Position numbers and translations under genes: made by a program
In this document: in pieces, positions 27,201-42,600 of the stretch
Layout of the letters: every line of letters begins with the position of its first letter
Position numbering within the stretch: the first letter of the stretch is position 1
Notes under the pieces: generated by a model
Database searches by the model: none
What the model saw: the letters and a program-made list of their open reading frames with translations, nothing else
What the model was told of the DNA's origin: nothing
Source: Alitta virens
Taxonomy: Eukaryota > Annelida > Polychaeta > Phyllodocida > Nereididae
NCBI GenBank assembly: GCA_932294295.1
Contig: OW028576.1
Location: 49,764,199-49,828,198, forward strand
Length of the DNA stretch: 64,000 nucleotides
Direction: 5' to 3'

Positions 27201-30200
27201 TACCTTTTTACACAAGATATACGGTAGACCCAGGCCATTTAATGAAATTCACATGCTGTTTGAGCTAAGCAATTTCTGATGCCGCCTATGGGTAGTATAT
27301 AAGAAGTCATGTGTTTACATTTAACTATGATATTCAATGTACAGTAAACCTTGCCATGTAGAACTTGCCTACACCGAAACACAAATCAAACCATGTACAG
27401 TTATAAACGGGAACATTTATTTCTAATAACTTTCTTATTAAATCATAAAACTTTGTGGAAGTCAAATCAATCAAATTATAACAGTTGTGGCTGTGGTGCA
27501 TTTGAGCTTGGCTTGCGCATGTTGACTGTATAAGCACTATGACTTGTTTTTAAACATAGATATCTGACAAGCATCACTTCACACAAATTATTTCAAATGA
27601 AGTCTCTGTCTGCACAGAGTACTCCAAAAATAGCAGCAAGGAGCAATTGTTTTCATGAAGATGTAACGAAGCATTTGATTCATCAGAGATGTGCCATTTT
27701 ATTTACTGGTTATGGACAAATGTTCCGACTTTAAATTCAATAAATTTTCGAAACAGCATTTGCAAAAAGTCAGAGTCAAAGTGTAACTGCCAGCAATCCA
27801 AACTACAAGGCACATTTGGACAGATCAACACTGCCATCTGTGAGTGTAATACTACCATTGATCACCACTGATGTGTTGACCCTGTGTGCATGTGCATGCA
27901 AGGTAGTTTCATGCCGAAGGAGTTTGGCAGCTGCCATTTCTGAAAATGAAAGTCACATAAGAAAGGTGCACATGATTTCCAGCAATCCAGGTGAACGAAA
28001 GTTAAAAACTTTTCCATCACTCGCAGCATTTTATTTTACAGTGCTACTCCAGAGGCCTCTCAGTTACAAAAAGTTGAAGAAGAGTCTTGACAGGCCTTAT
28101 ATACCTTAATTTTCCGTACCCCACTTCACAGTCATTGGCAATGATGCATACCTTTAAAAAAAAAACTCATCATTCACCAGGATGCCATTAAATATTGCGA
28201 AACTTTATCACAGATTTAAGGGGCGTTCACACTATCATGTATAAGACCTACGAATGACCAAGTATGAAAATATGTTTCCACTCCTGTTCATCCTTGGCCG
28301 TACGTGATTCATTCGCCGAGCAATTTATGTATACTCGCCCATCTGTCCATCTGTATATACTGTCTATCTGTATATACTCGCCATCCACTCGTGTCCACTC
28401 ATAGAATGATCGTAAAACGCTCGGCGGACGTCCGTCACGTGAACATCGTCTTCCGTGTGAGCGATCAACGAGCCGTCAACGAGCACCTCACATAAGCCTC
28501 ACGTATGCTTGGTGACGGACGTCCGGCGAGCGTTTTACGGACGTCCACCGAGCGTTTTACGGACCTCCGCCGTGCGATCTATGATTGCCCCACGTATGAT
28601 CGTGGAAATAAGTTATACTTGATTTACAGAGCCACGAGTGAGCACGTATATCAAATTTTTGACGTACGTGGTCATAAGTATTATACGTGATAGTTTGAAC
28701 GCCCCGTTAGAGTGAAGTCTATTTCCAATGCAATACCTAATTTTATTTGTGTTAGAGTTCTAAGTAATCAACATTTACATAATCAATAGACGGCACAATC
28801 AGTAACTGCACTCTAGGAAGATGAACTGATCAGCTACCCAAAATCAGGTCATATAAATTGGCGCTTATGATTGGCTGAGCAGCGAACTAGGTTCAAAAGG
28901 TATAGGATTTGTGCCGGTAGATGGTTTAGTATTCATTTCGAAAATCATCCCTAAGTGACTTGACATAATATGAAAAATTCACATACATACCCATTTTCTA
29001 AAATGCATGTAGCAAGTGTTTACGCCCCCATGAACTGAATAATCACATGTACAACATACTTTCTCAATGATGCATGTACCTGAACCTATTGTTGACAAAG
29101 CTAAGAATTCTCATCATCCATTCTTTCATGCATGTACAGCTCCTCTGATTGACAATGGTAATATTTCTAAAATCATTTTAAAATGAAATAGCATACAACT
29201 TGTAAAAATAAAAAATTTCCTGCTGGTTCTAATACCAATAAACCTGTGATAAACTCACAAGAATATGCAGTTTTACATCCAAAATCACTTTCAGTTAAAT
29301 ACTCACTATATTTCAATGGTATTTAATCTCAGAAATGGCTCAGAATTTAATAACTGAACAAAAACTAAGAAATTTGTGCATACCTTACATGCCTGTACAT
29401 CATTTGGTAGTTGTTGTGTCACAGTTCAAGCACCAGGAATCATATTTGGAACATTCAAGTAGACTGCAACAGAAAGAAAATCAATTTAGTGAGTCAAAAT
29501 ATGCACTGTGCCAGTTAGATTTCACCAAAATCAGTCCTAAAAAGATGTTGAATTTAGCAGTTATATTCAAATGCCATTCTGTTATGCCAGGCTGACTCTG
29601 CAAAGAGTTCAGGAAATTTAAAAAATACTATCGCATCCTTAACTTCCATTCTTGCATTCTCATAGCCTTAAATGCGTGATCTTGTATTATCACATTTACT
29701 TGCCATAAGTGCATATTCGCCTCTTGCAGCTACAAGAATATATTGGGAATAGAATATCGATCACTATAACACAACCTTAAATACATAATGACTAGATCCA
29801 TGCCAATAAGAATCCAAATATGTCAATAACATTTCTGTTCTCCAAATATTTGCAGAGATTGCCCAGATATAGCTTTCCTAAAAGGTGAGAAAATCTCAAA
29901 CAAGCATTTTAACCTCCAAAATTGGGGAAAGACTTGATATTTTCAATTCTGCATGTGATCTAGGAGGTACCAAGGAAAACAGTTTCATGAAAATCTGAGA
30001 TGGTCAACCAGAAAGAAATTCACGTTTTCTGACACAGAATGGCTTTGTATATCTAGATGTATTTTGGTCTGTGCACTCACATCATCTGACTTAAGGGGTG
30101 TTCACACTGTCACGAATAAGACCTGCGTATCACGACAGATGAACATTTTTTTTTTTACTCTTGGTCATCCTTGGCCATATGTGATTCACTCCCTGAGCGA

Positions 30201-33200
30201 TTTACGTATACTCGCGCTAATTCGTAGAACACTCATGGAGAGGGCAAACATTTTAAACACTTTGGCGAAAGTTCTACGAGTGATTCTTTATATTAGTTAC
30301 GCAAATGCTCGGGAGTCAGTCAGCATTCTACGTACATTATACTTTCTACATTCTACTTTCATGCTTGGCCACCCTTGGCTATACGTAGCCAACCCATCCT
30401 TGAACCACTCGCAAGCGATCTAAGAGCGATCTACGAGCGATCTACGACAGATCTACGACAGATCTACGAGCGATGTAAGAGCGATGTACAAGCGATGTAC
30501 AAGCGATCTATGAGCGATCTACGAGTGCTTCATGGATGCCTCACGGATGCCTGGCGATGGACGTCCGGCGACCGTCTGACAGATGTCCACTGAGCGATCT
30601 AAGACTGCTCCGCGTACACTCGTGGAAAGCATAAATACATGATTAACAGACCCACGAGTGAGCACATATAGACCATTTTTGCTATCCGTGGTCAAGCGTA
30701 GGTCTTATATGTGACGGTGTGAATGCCCCTTTACTGGTTTGTTCAACCATTACTGCCTTGAATTTCCAAATCAATGATTTGCCAATTGCCACCATTTCAA
30801 GGGAGTCTGTGAAGAATAAATAAGGTATATATATACATGCAATTCTACACCACCTGCAAAGCATGAATAACATTAATGTTAAAGTTTAAAAATTTTAAAG
30901 TTTAAGAAAAAATAATCAATTCCTTTTTGCAATGACAAGTGCAAATATTATAATTTCATTTCTATTGACAATTTTATTAAATGGAAATTTATATAGTTTT
31001 ACTTAAAAATTTCATGACAATATGCTACTTATCATATAACAGACAATTCTAGTAATTTCAGACATACTTAACTCATGTAGGCTTATGTAATGTAAAATAC
31101 ATTACTTTTGAATTCCTGTAAATGTCATTTATTGAACTCCATTCCCAGGCTGTGCATAAATTACCATTTAAATGCGGAGTAAAGAAATAGTACACAAAAA
31201 GCTATCAGGGCCTTACTGGGTTCACTATATCTCTATAAAATTAATAAACATACCCTATCATTTAATTTTTCATGCCGTAAAAAAATTGCCAATTTGTTTA
31301 CATTGCAAGTGCTTTATGGCCAATGAAATGAAAACGAGGCATAAACGAACGTCATTAGCGTTTTAGGCTTGTAATGCATTTTATTATTCTGGGTCTTCAA
31401 TTTTCATCCAATTTTCAAAATTCCAAGTTTATTATGTGAAAAGATATGTATGTGTTTCGCTTTTTGCAGGAATTAAAAAAAATTCTGACCTAAATTTTTC
31501 ATAAAATAACTGAAATCGCGAATTGGTAACGCTCTCCATCACTTTGCAATGAATAATTAGCTAAAATGTAAATGAAGTCGATGTAATAAATTCCGGCAAT
31601 AATTTTTAATTAAGTACAATCTAGACAGTTTGGGTTGTCGAACTCATCAGTAAGAAGCATTTTCTTTCATTCGGATAGCTTTTTTGCTGGTACAAAACTG
31701 TCTGACAATGCAGCTTTAATATCTTTAAATGTCTTTGGGATACATTACCTGTACGTGTATTCTTGTGTTGACAGTCCATTGATAAGACTAGGTTTTGCTC
31801 AAACAGCTATTTGGTGCCTTCAGGAAGAGGTTTGCATACACTGGAAGATGCATAATCAGGAGAAGACGGTCAGGTCTTCAAATTTTTAAGATATGCATGC
31901 AATTCTAGGCCACCTGAAAAGCATGAATAACATTAATTTTGCAAAGGTTAAACATATAAAAAACAAACAGCTAAAGAATTGTTATTTATTGCAATCCGCA
32001 CACGTTTATTGTAATTAGTACATGTGTGCAATGGGAACATGCAATGCATGCATAAGCACAACCATCAGTGCCCCAAGTGGATAATAAAATTTATTCTGAA
32101 ATGCTCTGTCCAGTCTGTACTATTGTCAATTTGAAAGTTACAATCTGTTTAAATATAATTTCTACATGATTTTAATGGAGCAAAATATTAACCATTTACA
32201 AAAAGTAAAGATCAGAACGTTGCGATGTCCAATGATGTCATAATCGATGATGTAATTTCAATTGTCACCTATTGTTCTTTGTTCGTTACATCATCAGATT
32301 AGTTAATAATCTGCCTACATCCCCCAGCATGCACAGCTACTCTTAATACGAGGTGCACAGTATTGGCTGGGGCTAGCGGCCGTTTTTAAAAGTAACATAT
32401 ATATGGTATAATCACAGGCCTAAATTACCGATCTCACAACTTCAGCTGACGAAAACCCAGCGGCCTGTATTATATATATCTTAAAGGTATCCATCGGCTA
32501 TGCAGCCCCCACAACCTATGCCCACACTTCGTCTATGTTCTGTGATAAATACATGACATAGACCGTTAAAGCACAGAATTTTCCCAAATATGGTTTACAA
32601 CTGTTCTTCAGTGCCGGTTTGAGCCGGAGACCTCGCTTTGGGCCATGAACAATGTTTACCTTGAGGTTATTATAATAGATCGAGTGCCGAAGTCGGACAA
32701 CGGTAATTTGGGCCTGCGGTATAATACAATATATATTACAATGTTTAAAGTTCCAATCATTGTATAAACCAATACTACCTTCTTGTTTCATGATATTTGT
32801 TGCCATTACATGCTCATTTGTGCACAGGAATTTGACTAAGGTACTATAAATAATATAATCAGAGTTTTTCATGTCATCAAAAACTCAATATGTAAACAAA
32901 CCCAGTGATGAATTCACAATACTGAACAGTGGTCATGATGTCATTTCCATTGTGTTTCCAATGTTTTGGTCTGGATATTCTCTCAATGTATGATTTATTT
33001 TTAGTCATTTACGTCTGATAAAATCATTAGTTAACACAAATTTAGTGTGCCTTGATTAATAAAGGTTATTTTCAACTATTTGATAGAGTCTTAGAAAATG
33101 ACAAATAGTGTGGTGCATTACTTAGTTCAGGGGGAGCAAAAGCTGAATGTTGATATATGCACATCAATATCACAAAAGTATACCAAATTTGTGCTGCGCT

Positions 33201-36200
33201 GAATTTACCAAATTATCAAAATGATGAAAAACAATGAAATAAGTGGCCACTAACAAAGGTGGGACGATGTAGGACAATGAAATGGAATAATGTAACACAG
33301 TTGAACAGTATAAAGTTCTGCATACCTACATGTATATCTTGGACTGTGCACTTCTGTTAATGTGGTTTCATTATTTCTGATCATATTTTCAGGATATTAT
33401 GAATGATTTGCCACCATCTCCAGGGAATCTGTGAAGAATAAATAAATATTTTTTAAATATAAGTGTAAAATAAGAATTAAATTTGCATTGAAAAATGGGA
33501 ATATGAGATTTTTTATGACAAGATGCTATTACTATTCATGCATATACTTTTATGAAGGAATTTCATGATGACAGAGCTCATCATACTGTACTGGTAATTA
33601 TGAGCGAAACATTGCGAAGCTGCTTTAAATAAGGTCAAGTTGTATCAGACAATTCAACTGAACTCAGGCATAATTAAATATTGTAGGCTTATGTCATGTA
33701 AATTACCATAATTTTTTGAAGACCTGTAAAGTGAAATCAATTGAAATTAAGCAATTTACTCACACAATGTAAAGTTACCTTATGCATAGTACACATTGTC
33801 AAATAACTTTTTTTCCAAAATCTTTAACAAAAATCTACAACATGAATATATTACCTGCGCAGTATGATACAGTTGGTTTCCCTCCTTATGGTTCTCAGAA
33901 TCTGAAATCATTACAAATGACAAAAAAATAGTCTGGCATATTTGCAAAATGGTCATTTCAGTGTATGCACTATATAATAAGTTAATGCCCAGAGCACACT
34001 AGCCGAGGTGAGTAGTGCAGCAAAGTTATATAGCACGGGCGGGGACGTGACTAGCACACAACACCATTTTCTGATTGATTCATCTACAAACACATGTGTT
34101 TTACCATTGCCTTCTCCAGCCTTTATCTCAGTTTATCTCAGTCCAAAAACATGCACTGAGTCAGTATGAACTATACTTTTAAAATAATGGTAGACCTGCT
34201 CCTCTTTTACATGCAGTTGTGAAATGGGTAATGCTCTTCATGACGTTGGCCATGATACACGAGAATCTGCTTTTTGCAGCTAAAAACCCCATGGCAGTGT
34301 GTCTGCATGGGTCACGGCCAGTACTGCGCTGGGCAGACACCCAAAACGTCAACAACGAAAACGGACACAACTATAACCAAAATGTCTACACCAATATTCG
34401 AGGACATTACCAAAAGGTCAACATGCTTTTCAGTACTTAACCATAACGTCTACAGTCTACTGCTTTCCGCCCCCCCCCCCCCCATAACAATGATACCAAA
34501 ACAGCTATAGACCAAAACGTCCCTAGACGTTTTGGTGTATAAAAGTGTAGCTGTTTTGGTGTATGAACATGTAGCAGTTTTGGACATAGAATTTATGACT
34601 GTAGCCGTTTTGGGCATTTGTAGACATAGCTTGTAGCCGTTTTGACATAGCCATGTTGACGTTTATGGCTGTAGCAGTTTTGACATAGCCATGTTGACGT
34701 TTTTGGCTGTAGCCGAGGGTATGTTGCTGCAGCAGACAATGTTTTTTTACTTAGGATAAATGAGTACTTGTAAACAACTACTACCTCAATATCACACAAT
34801 ATTTATGTGACCGTTTTGTGGTCGTTGTGACCAAACCATGTTGATTATGAACACTGATTGACTTTCCATCACGTTTTGCCCTCTAATATCGTTAATTCTA
34901 GTCCGATTTTAAAAATTTAAATTTTCACAAAGAGCTCAATATTTTATATTTTTAATGGGGCTCAAATCGTGATTCCAACAATTGTCATATAGTGACGGCG
35001 CTCGATTTACGACGATATGTCTAGAATATAATATACAGTAACAGACACCAAAACTTGTGGATTTTGCGCCGATCATCGCTGTTTAAAGTTGCACTGTTTG
35101 TCAAATTTGCAATTTTCTGAGATGCTATCAAACAGTTGATAATTACCTTTATTAATCAAGACACAGTGTGAATTAATGATTTTATAAGACATTAATTACT
35201 TAAAAATAAGGCCCTAGAAACTCAATTTCAAACTTCTACATGCAATAGCAGTGAAGTAATGGTGTGTTGGACGAAAATGCATTTGCGAAAAAACGTAAAA
35301 ATTAAATTAAATTTCAAAGGGCTGTATTTCAAAAATGGTTGCAGATATGGACCTAAAATTTGAGATTTGCCCATTAGTCTGGTTGATACCAACTTCTGCA
35401 TTTTTTCAGACAATTCTGAGAGGGTGACCTTGAAAATTCCTGAAAAATTGGTTGATTTAATATGGAATGACCAATTTTTTTTTTGACCCAGATGATAAAC
35501 AAACAGGCAATTTTCTACGTAACATTAGCAATGACAGCACCCGCAAGGGGCGCTAGTGTTGAAAATCACCGCCACCTAGCAGAAAATTGATCCTGCTTTT
35601 GGCCTTTAACATGCTATATATTGAATTATACTGAATTCTCTGCTGAATAAACTGCAGGGATATTATGTTATAAACTTATCCAATTGTTTGACACCTTATT
35701 TTCCGTCATAGGTTACATAGATAATTGGTATTGATCTGGATAATTTTTTGTCCATTTTATGGCGGAAAAACCTGCCTAAAAAAAGTTACAAAATCCAAAA
35801 AAGAGGAAAGTTATGCAATAAATTCAGTTTTTTACATTTGTTTTATCGATAAGGTGTCACTGTGCTAGTAATGGTGGCAGGTCGATTCGTCACTGCGCGA
35901 TTCGTCTCCGCCAAAACGGGTCCATCGTCACCCGAAAAAAGTCTGCTCGTCACCCGAAACTGGTCAATTCGTAACTGGTCGATTTGTCACTCGATTCGTC
36001 ACCTGCATTTAAAAGTTCAGAATGGTGTTACATTATTGCTTTTATGTACTAGCGAAAAATTAATATCTAACGCCAATTTAATTGAATTGTAATAGCTTAT
36101 TTATAAGCATGTGATGCCTGATGGACTAACTAAATACAATTGCGAATACAAGAAAAACACTTCATTGTACAGAATCACTAAAAAGGTTTATACTTGTTAA

Positions 36201-36589
36201 TTGCTATTGTAACCTAGTGATCTATAATCACATAAACGGCACATGCTGAGTAGTGAGTGATTTATTGATATTAAATGAATGCCACATTATTATTTTTGAC
36301 ATCGATTTTCTCTTTTGTTTTACAATGTCTTTAATGTATAAGTATGCTTGCTAATTGATATCATCTCAATATTCTGGAATTTTTTAAATGTAACCTTTTA
36401 TAAATATTTCTGTTGTAATTCATATCAGCAGGAAATATATAGGCCTAAATTAAATGTATAAAATACATTATACATGTTTTCTTGTTTCTTACTATTGTTC
36501 AGTATTATCCTATAGTTATCTTAATACAATTGTGGATATTGATATTTATAAATCACTCACTAATCAGGAAAAAAAAGTCTAAGTTTAAG

Positions 36590-36623
<34 letters not shown>

Positions 36624-39600
36624 TTATATCTATGATTAAATTGCGCATTTTAAATTTTATTTTGTTAATAAAACTGTGACAATTGTATCTAGTCTAACTG
36701 TAAGCTATATAGCTCTATATCTATAAATGTCAGTTGTCTCTTTGTCATCAATTGCATGATCCAAGTTTAATGAAAAAAAAAAAAATGTAGTATATTTATC
36801 TGAGTTGGGCCGGGGGGGCGACGGCGGACAGACGTACCGAGGGGGGGGGGCAGCCGTAGAGTAAGACTAGCCGCAATTATAAAATATAAAAAATACGAGT
36901 GACGAACCGACCAGTTTCGGGTGACAAACAGACTTTTTTTCGAGTGACCAGTTTTGGCTGGGACGAATCGCGCCGTGACGAAACGACTAGAAAGTACGGT
37001 GGCCCATAAGTACAAAGCGGAGCGAGGCTGCGAAGCGGCGCGGAAGAATTGCGGAACGGCGCGGGAGACTTGCGGAACGGCGCGGGAGACTTGCGGAACG
37101 GCGCGGGAGACTTGCGGAACGGCGCGGTTAGACAGCAATTTCTAACCGAAAGACATAAGTAAAAGATGCCTCAAAGTTGTTTATTTGAGGTTTTGTGTTT
37201 TATGATAATTTATCAAGTATTTATACGCAATATTTTACAGACCTCAGTTTTTGTTACCAAAGACACTTCTGTATCGCAGTGACTTGTAAATCAAGTTGTA
37301 ATGGTAAAACAACATGCATTTATTTGTAACTCTTTATAAATGGTTTGCTTGACAATAAATGGTTTGCTTGACCATTTCATGAATCTATAAAATGGCATGA
37401 GTTCCAATTTCAAGATTAGTTGTTTACATAATAGATTTAATAAAATTATACATTGTGATGGTTTCACTATGTGCATTTTTGGGAAATTCTGCATCAAAAT
37501 GTACTAGGACGTAATTGAACAAAATATGTAGAGACTTATTCTGTAACATGGCGGATTTGTCACAATATCTTTTCAAGTACTCGATGTCTACTGGATCCAC
37601 AGCCTGAAGCAGTTGTTCACTCCCTCTTTAGGAGAATGTGCATGATTTAATATAATATGGAATACCAGTATTTCAACTGTCAGAGGAAAACCAGCATCCC
37701 TTTGTCAGCTGCTTTACGTTAAATGATCAATTTAGAAACTAGATAAAGTGAAAAACAATTTGAAAATATTGTCAATTTGGTCTCTATACCGAGTTGTTGA
37801 TTCATGATGGGACTCACCATATCTCTTGGGAAAAGTAAATAATATATTTGGTATCCCTGTGGGCACACGCAGCTGGACCTGTCTTCTTACTCTATGGTTA
37901 TTCCAGTCCTCTTTGTACTGATCCAGCGCCTTCTGGGTGACTGACATGAAGCAAAATTGCACAAGAGATCTGTAATAGAAAAGCCAGTTAGTAATATGCA
38001 CTCTGAACATGATAACTTTACTGCATGACAAAGCTTGCAAAAGGCATTCAGTTAACTTAAACTTACTTATCAAAATCAGAACTCCTTTCATATTCAAAAG
38101 TAGCAAGAAACTGGCGCCACCATTCCATCCACCCTCTAAGTAGAGTTGACCAAAATTGTTCGATTCTCTGAAAGTGAATAATTGAATTTGTTAAATGTTT
38201 TCGTGACGTTACAAAGGTCCATTGCCCTAAAACATAGTATGCCACTAGATCTTCGATCCTTAACATAATTTACAAAATATACTTGGTTTCTTATTGACTG
38301 GCCAAATGAAACATGATTCAACAGCCTCCTCAAGTCTATGGAAAAACATCTGCATAGCAGCCAACAATGTATTTTCAGTCCCTAGATCTGCTCTTATTTT
38401 CATGGGACAACCTGGAATTATTGTATTCCTCATTGAACATATTATACATATCATTGCTTGCCTAAGTATAACCACATGATAACCATGTTTTATGGCACAA
38501 AAAGTGATGCACACCATTTACAGCCAAGTTCACTGACAGAGAACTTGTTTCATATTGCTTTTTAACTGACTCTCTTTTCTTTTAATTTATATACATCAAT
38601 TGATTTCATTTAAATTAAATTTCATCGATTTTTAGACTTATTTAATCTTTACACTGTCAAGTGCATTTGAATGTTTTATTTGCAGTAAATGTACTATAAC
38701 ACATAATAATAATAATTTTAGGGGGCGTTTATTCGAGTAAATACGGTACTGAAATTGAGAAACAAGCCAAGTGCAAGATACAGTTAGCTCCTTAAAAACG
38801 ATCCGTCAATTGAACCAAGACAAAGCTGGACAACTTCTGCTATATAATGCTGCATGCCACTAACCGGACTGTCTGGCTCTAGCTGGCTACTCAAAGCTGG
38901 GGTGCAGCACCATCTGCTGTATTTGTTGAGACTTATTCATATTTGTCATTTCTTGTTGAAAAGATGCATAGGCCTATCTATATCTATAGCACATATTTAT
39001 ATATATATTAATATATCAGAGAAATTTCTTACATATACCAAGGTTTACCTTGTTTATGGATGATACATATGTAACCACCCTGTAGTAATATGGTTCAGGT
39101 GCACTGTGAAGTCGGTCTGTACTGAATAAATACACTTAATACTTTTAATGCTCTGAAATAACAATGATTTTCTCCGTAGTCTTACCCGTCTATGCATCCT
39201 GATATGCAGATACCATATATGGCTTTAACTTGTTATACCTGAAAACATAATTTTTGTTTAAATTTTTCTCTTCTACTTTTGTGGAGATGCATAGTAAGCA
39301 TGATCCTGAAATTATAAAAATATCTTAAAATCATAGTTTATTTCCTAACTGCATCATTCAGCTTACGAGCAGTGAGGACTACACAAAATTACAATGCGTT
39401 TCAAGCACATGTGGCATAAATTGCTTACTGATGATGAAGGTATAGGATTAACTTCCTCTTCGCTGCTCAAAACTGACATTTCCAGGTCTTCCATGGCCCT
39501 CTGTGAAGTGATTGTGCATCTCCCCTTTGGTGGGACAGTCTCTATAGAACAAGTAACATTCATTATTACAATGGACATCTAGTTGGCCTACAAAACTAAC

Positions 39601-42600
39601 AAAAGTAATTATTAAGGAATACTACCTGTAGATGCTCTGGAAAATTGAAAATAGTTGGAACTGCTCCATCCACCAGTCTGACAATTTGGCCAGTCCTGTC
39701 AAAGCTCTCCTTGGTGAAGTGTTGACAGCACAACGCACTCCCTTTTCCAGGCTGGCGATCACGTCTGCCATTCCTCAGCCACACCTGATACAGTTCATTT
39801 TTCTTGTCTTTGTCTGGGAATCTGTCAAAAATTCATAGAAGAGTTATTTGCATTTGAATCTACAGGCATTATCCCACACTGTAAGTGTAATAGTTAATGA
39901 TCCATCATGTCCATTTGACATGTTTAACCAAACCTGCCAGTACCCAGGAATTCTGCAGATGTAAATACTCAAATGTTACTTAATTCATAATAATCTGTCT
40001 AGTGTTGAGTGCCACCTACAAGAATTATCACTGGGGGGTCCAGGAGGGGGGGGGGGCGCCATGGCAATCACGTACCAGCCTTAATTTCTATAGTGGCCGT
40101 GGCCCATTACAGTGACACAGCTACACCTGAATCATGCTTTGCCCCCCCCCCCCCCCCAATACAGGCCAGGCTGGATCCGCCAGATTTGACATGTGTACTA
40201 CTACTATACAATAAATTTAACTTAAATCACACTGTACACTTACTGGTGGAAGGAAAGACCATTCTTCTTGCCTTCAGCATTCCGATAATTCACTCAGTTG
40301 AACGCGTAGCACTGTGTGCCTTTCTTACTGTGCTGGCACTGGCCATTCATGTTTTGGTCGAATCATTTGGCCAATATGGCGGACGGCGTTGCCACGTCAC
40401 GTGACCGGATTGCCGATCTATGTATCTCTATGGTCAGCACAGCAAGGCAACCATATGCACGTACGTTATATCCTGTGTATTGAGATGGTCCCAAGGTGAG
40501 CTGGCTCACAAACAACGTTTCGTCACAGCGTCATGCCTTACAATAGTAGGGGCCATCTCAAAAGTGCAAGTCAGGGCATTTGGCCAGATTTGCTGAAAAA
40601 TTGATTGTCTGATGTCGATGTCCACCTATTTAAGAAACTCATTGGCCAATGTGTTGAGTGGGAAGGGCCTTGCAGATTTTAATTAAATTTGATTGGCTAA
40701 AATGTCAATGATTGACAGATTTTGTAACTTTATTTTGTGACAATAGTCTACAATGTAACCAAAAAGTAGAAACAATACACATTGTAACAAAAAATAATCG
40801 CCCAGACATAAACAATGTCTACACATACTTTTTGGAGGCACTTGACTTGACCTATCGCCTTCATTTCTTATAATTATTAATAATAATCAGAGATTTACCT
40901 GAAATATATCAATTCAGTCAAAAGTGGGAACTTGCAGTACTCCATTTCTAAAAATGATAGAAAGATGCAGTTTTCTGCTAAAACTGTTGCTTTGAAATTA
41001 GGTTTTGTGTATTTATAACTATGTATCTTCTTTTTTCTATGTCCCAATGCTACTGAACCTGAAGCTTACTCAGTTTATATGGCCAGCTGTCAGAGGCAGA
41101 CATAGTGATGAGATGATAAGATTTGGGAGTCTACTACATTTTATGCATTTACACCATTGTATAATTGTGTATTATAGCAAGAGCTAATAGCCCATGATGG
41201 ATACGTAAACAATGTCTAAAAAGTTTATATTAATCCACAATTCAGCAACACCTTTAATATGATGTAAGCAACAAGAGCAATGAGCTTGAGAAGTTCCAAA
41301 CCACATTTTGCATAACAATTTTCCGTATATCAGATATTGATAACACAATATTGTTAAGAACAAATTGGCCCTAATTCCTGAAATTGTGTGACAAATAAAA
41401 TAGCCTTTCCCCTGCTTGAACCAAGGTTTTTTTTTTTTTTTTTTCGTTTTTTTTTCACAACCAAATGGCTCAATGATGCATGTAAAATATAAAGGATTAA
41501 AATTCTATATAATAAATATTACACATAATTTATAATTTTGAACCAAAACTAAATTTTTCAAGTATTAGTACTATCATTCCCACTGCTTACTCTGCTTTCA
41601 TTTACTAGACCAATCCTCCCCTTCAGGGGAATTACTTGTTTCCATTGTACACTAGTAGTCATCATAATGACTATTACAACTATCAGATGTATATCATTTT
41701 TGAAGCAAAGTTTACAACTCAGGTTGTCTGGTTCGCCATTCAGTCACTAGGCTACCTAGCGGTTGCATGTCACGTCCAGTGGTGTGGTACCAATCTACTC
41801 TCTGGTACTTAGTATATAAATTTTTGGCCAGGTTCGCCAGGATTTGCCCGGGTTCTGTATAATGTCATACCTGCCTAGACTTACGTACATGTAATTGCTA
41901 GATAAATCACATGAGAGCATGTATGTGATGTATACATATGATAGGCTTTTTGCTTCTAGGCTCATTCCTACAGGCCTAAATACAACTGAGGTCCAGGGTA
42001 TAAAATAAGCGTGTAAAAATGTGCAGTGATCAAATCGATTTCCCTCATACTTAACATATTTGTGAACTGGCATATTGATATTTTTGCGCAGATATTTCGT
42101 GAAATGTGCAGTGATCACTTTTTTTTTATTTTATACCCTGCCAGTGAGGTCTTACCAATGGAGAGGAATTTCAACTAATTTATTGTAGTTCAGTGCCTTA
42201 AATTTGTCAGTATCGATATCTTCTAGAGGTGTCAATTTTAAGTGAATTGCAACTAATTAGAAATCAAAGCCTCCAGAACAACGAAGTCTTTCCAACACGG
42301 ATTCAGATTAATTTTTCATCCAATTAAGTAGATCTACGTGTGATATTACCAACATATGTATGAAAATGGCATCAAAGTATAATTTAAATCACACCTCCTG
42401 CGGCCTCTCATGCACATTGCATTATCATATTATATTAATTATAAAGAAATTCAGGTGATAGGTCAAGTTAAGTGCAAACATCTGTGTGTTGTTACTAATT
42501 ATTGGTAATGACAATGAAAGTATATCAATTTATAAAATAGATTATTATTGGTTTTTCCTTAATTGTCAATGTGGGCGGACATAATAGGCCGCCCGTAGGG

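Noticed and set aside
34471..34483. Poly-C run as an assembly gap filler
   Set aside because: Flanks read continuously and similar runs occur elsewhere, so there is no direct sign of a gap.
36767..37145. Open frames with SRAVPQV / CGTARET heptads
   Set aside because: Both are translations of the 21-bp tandem repeat on the two strands.
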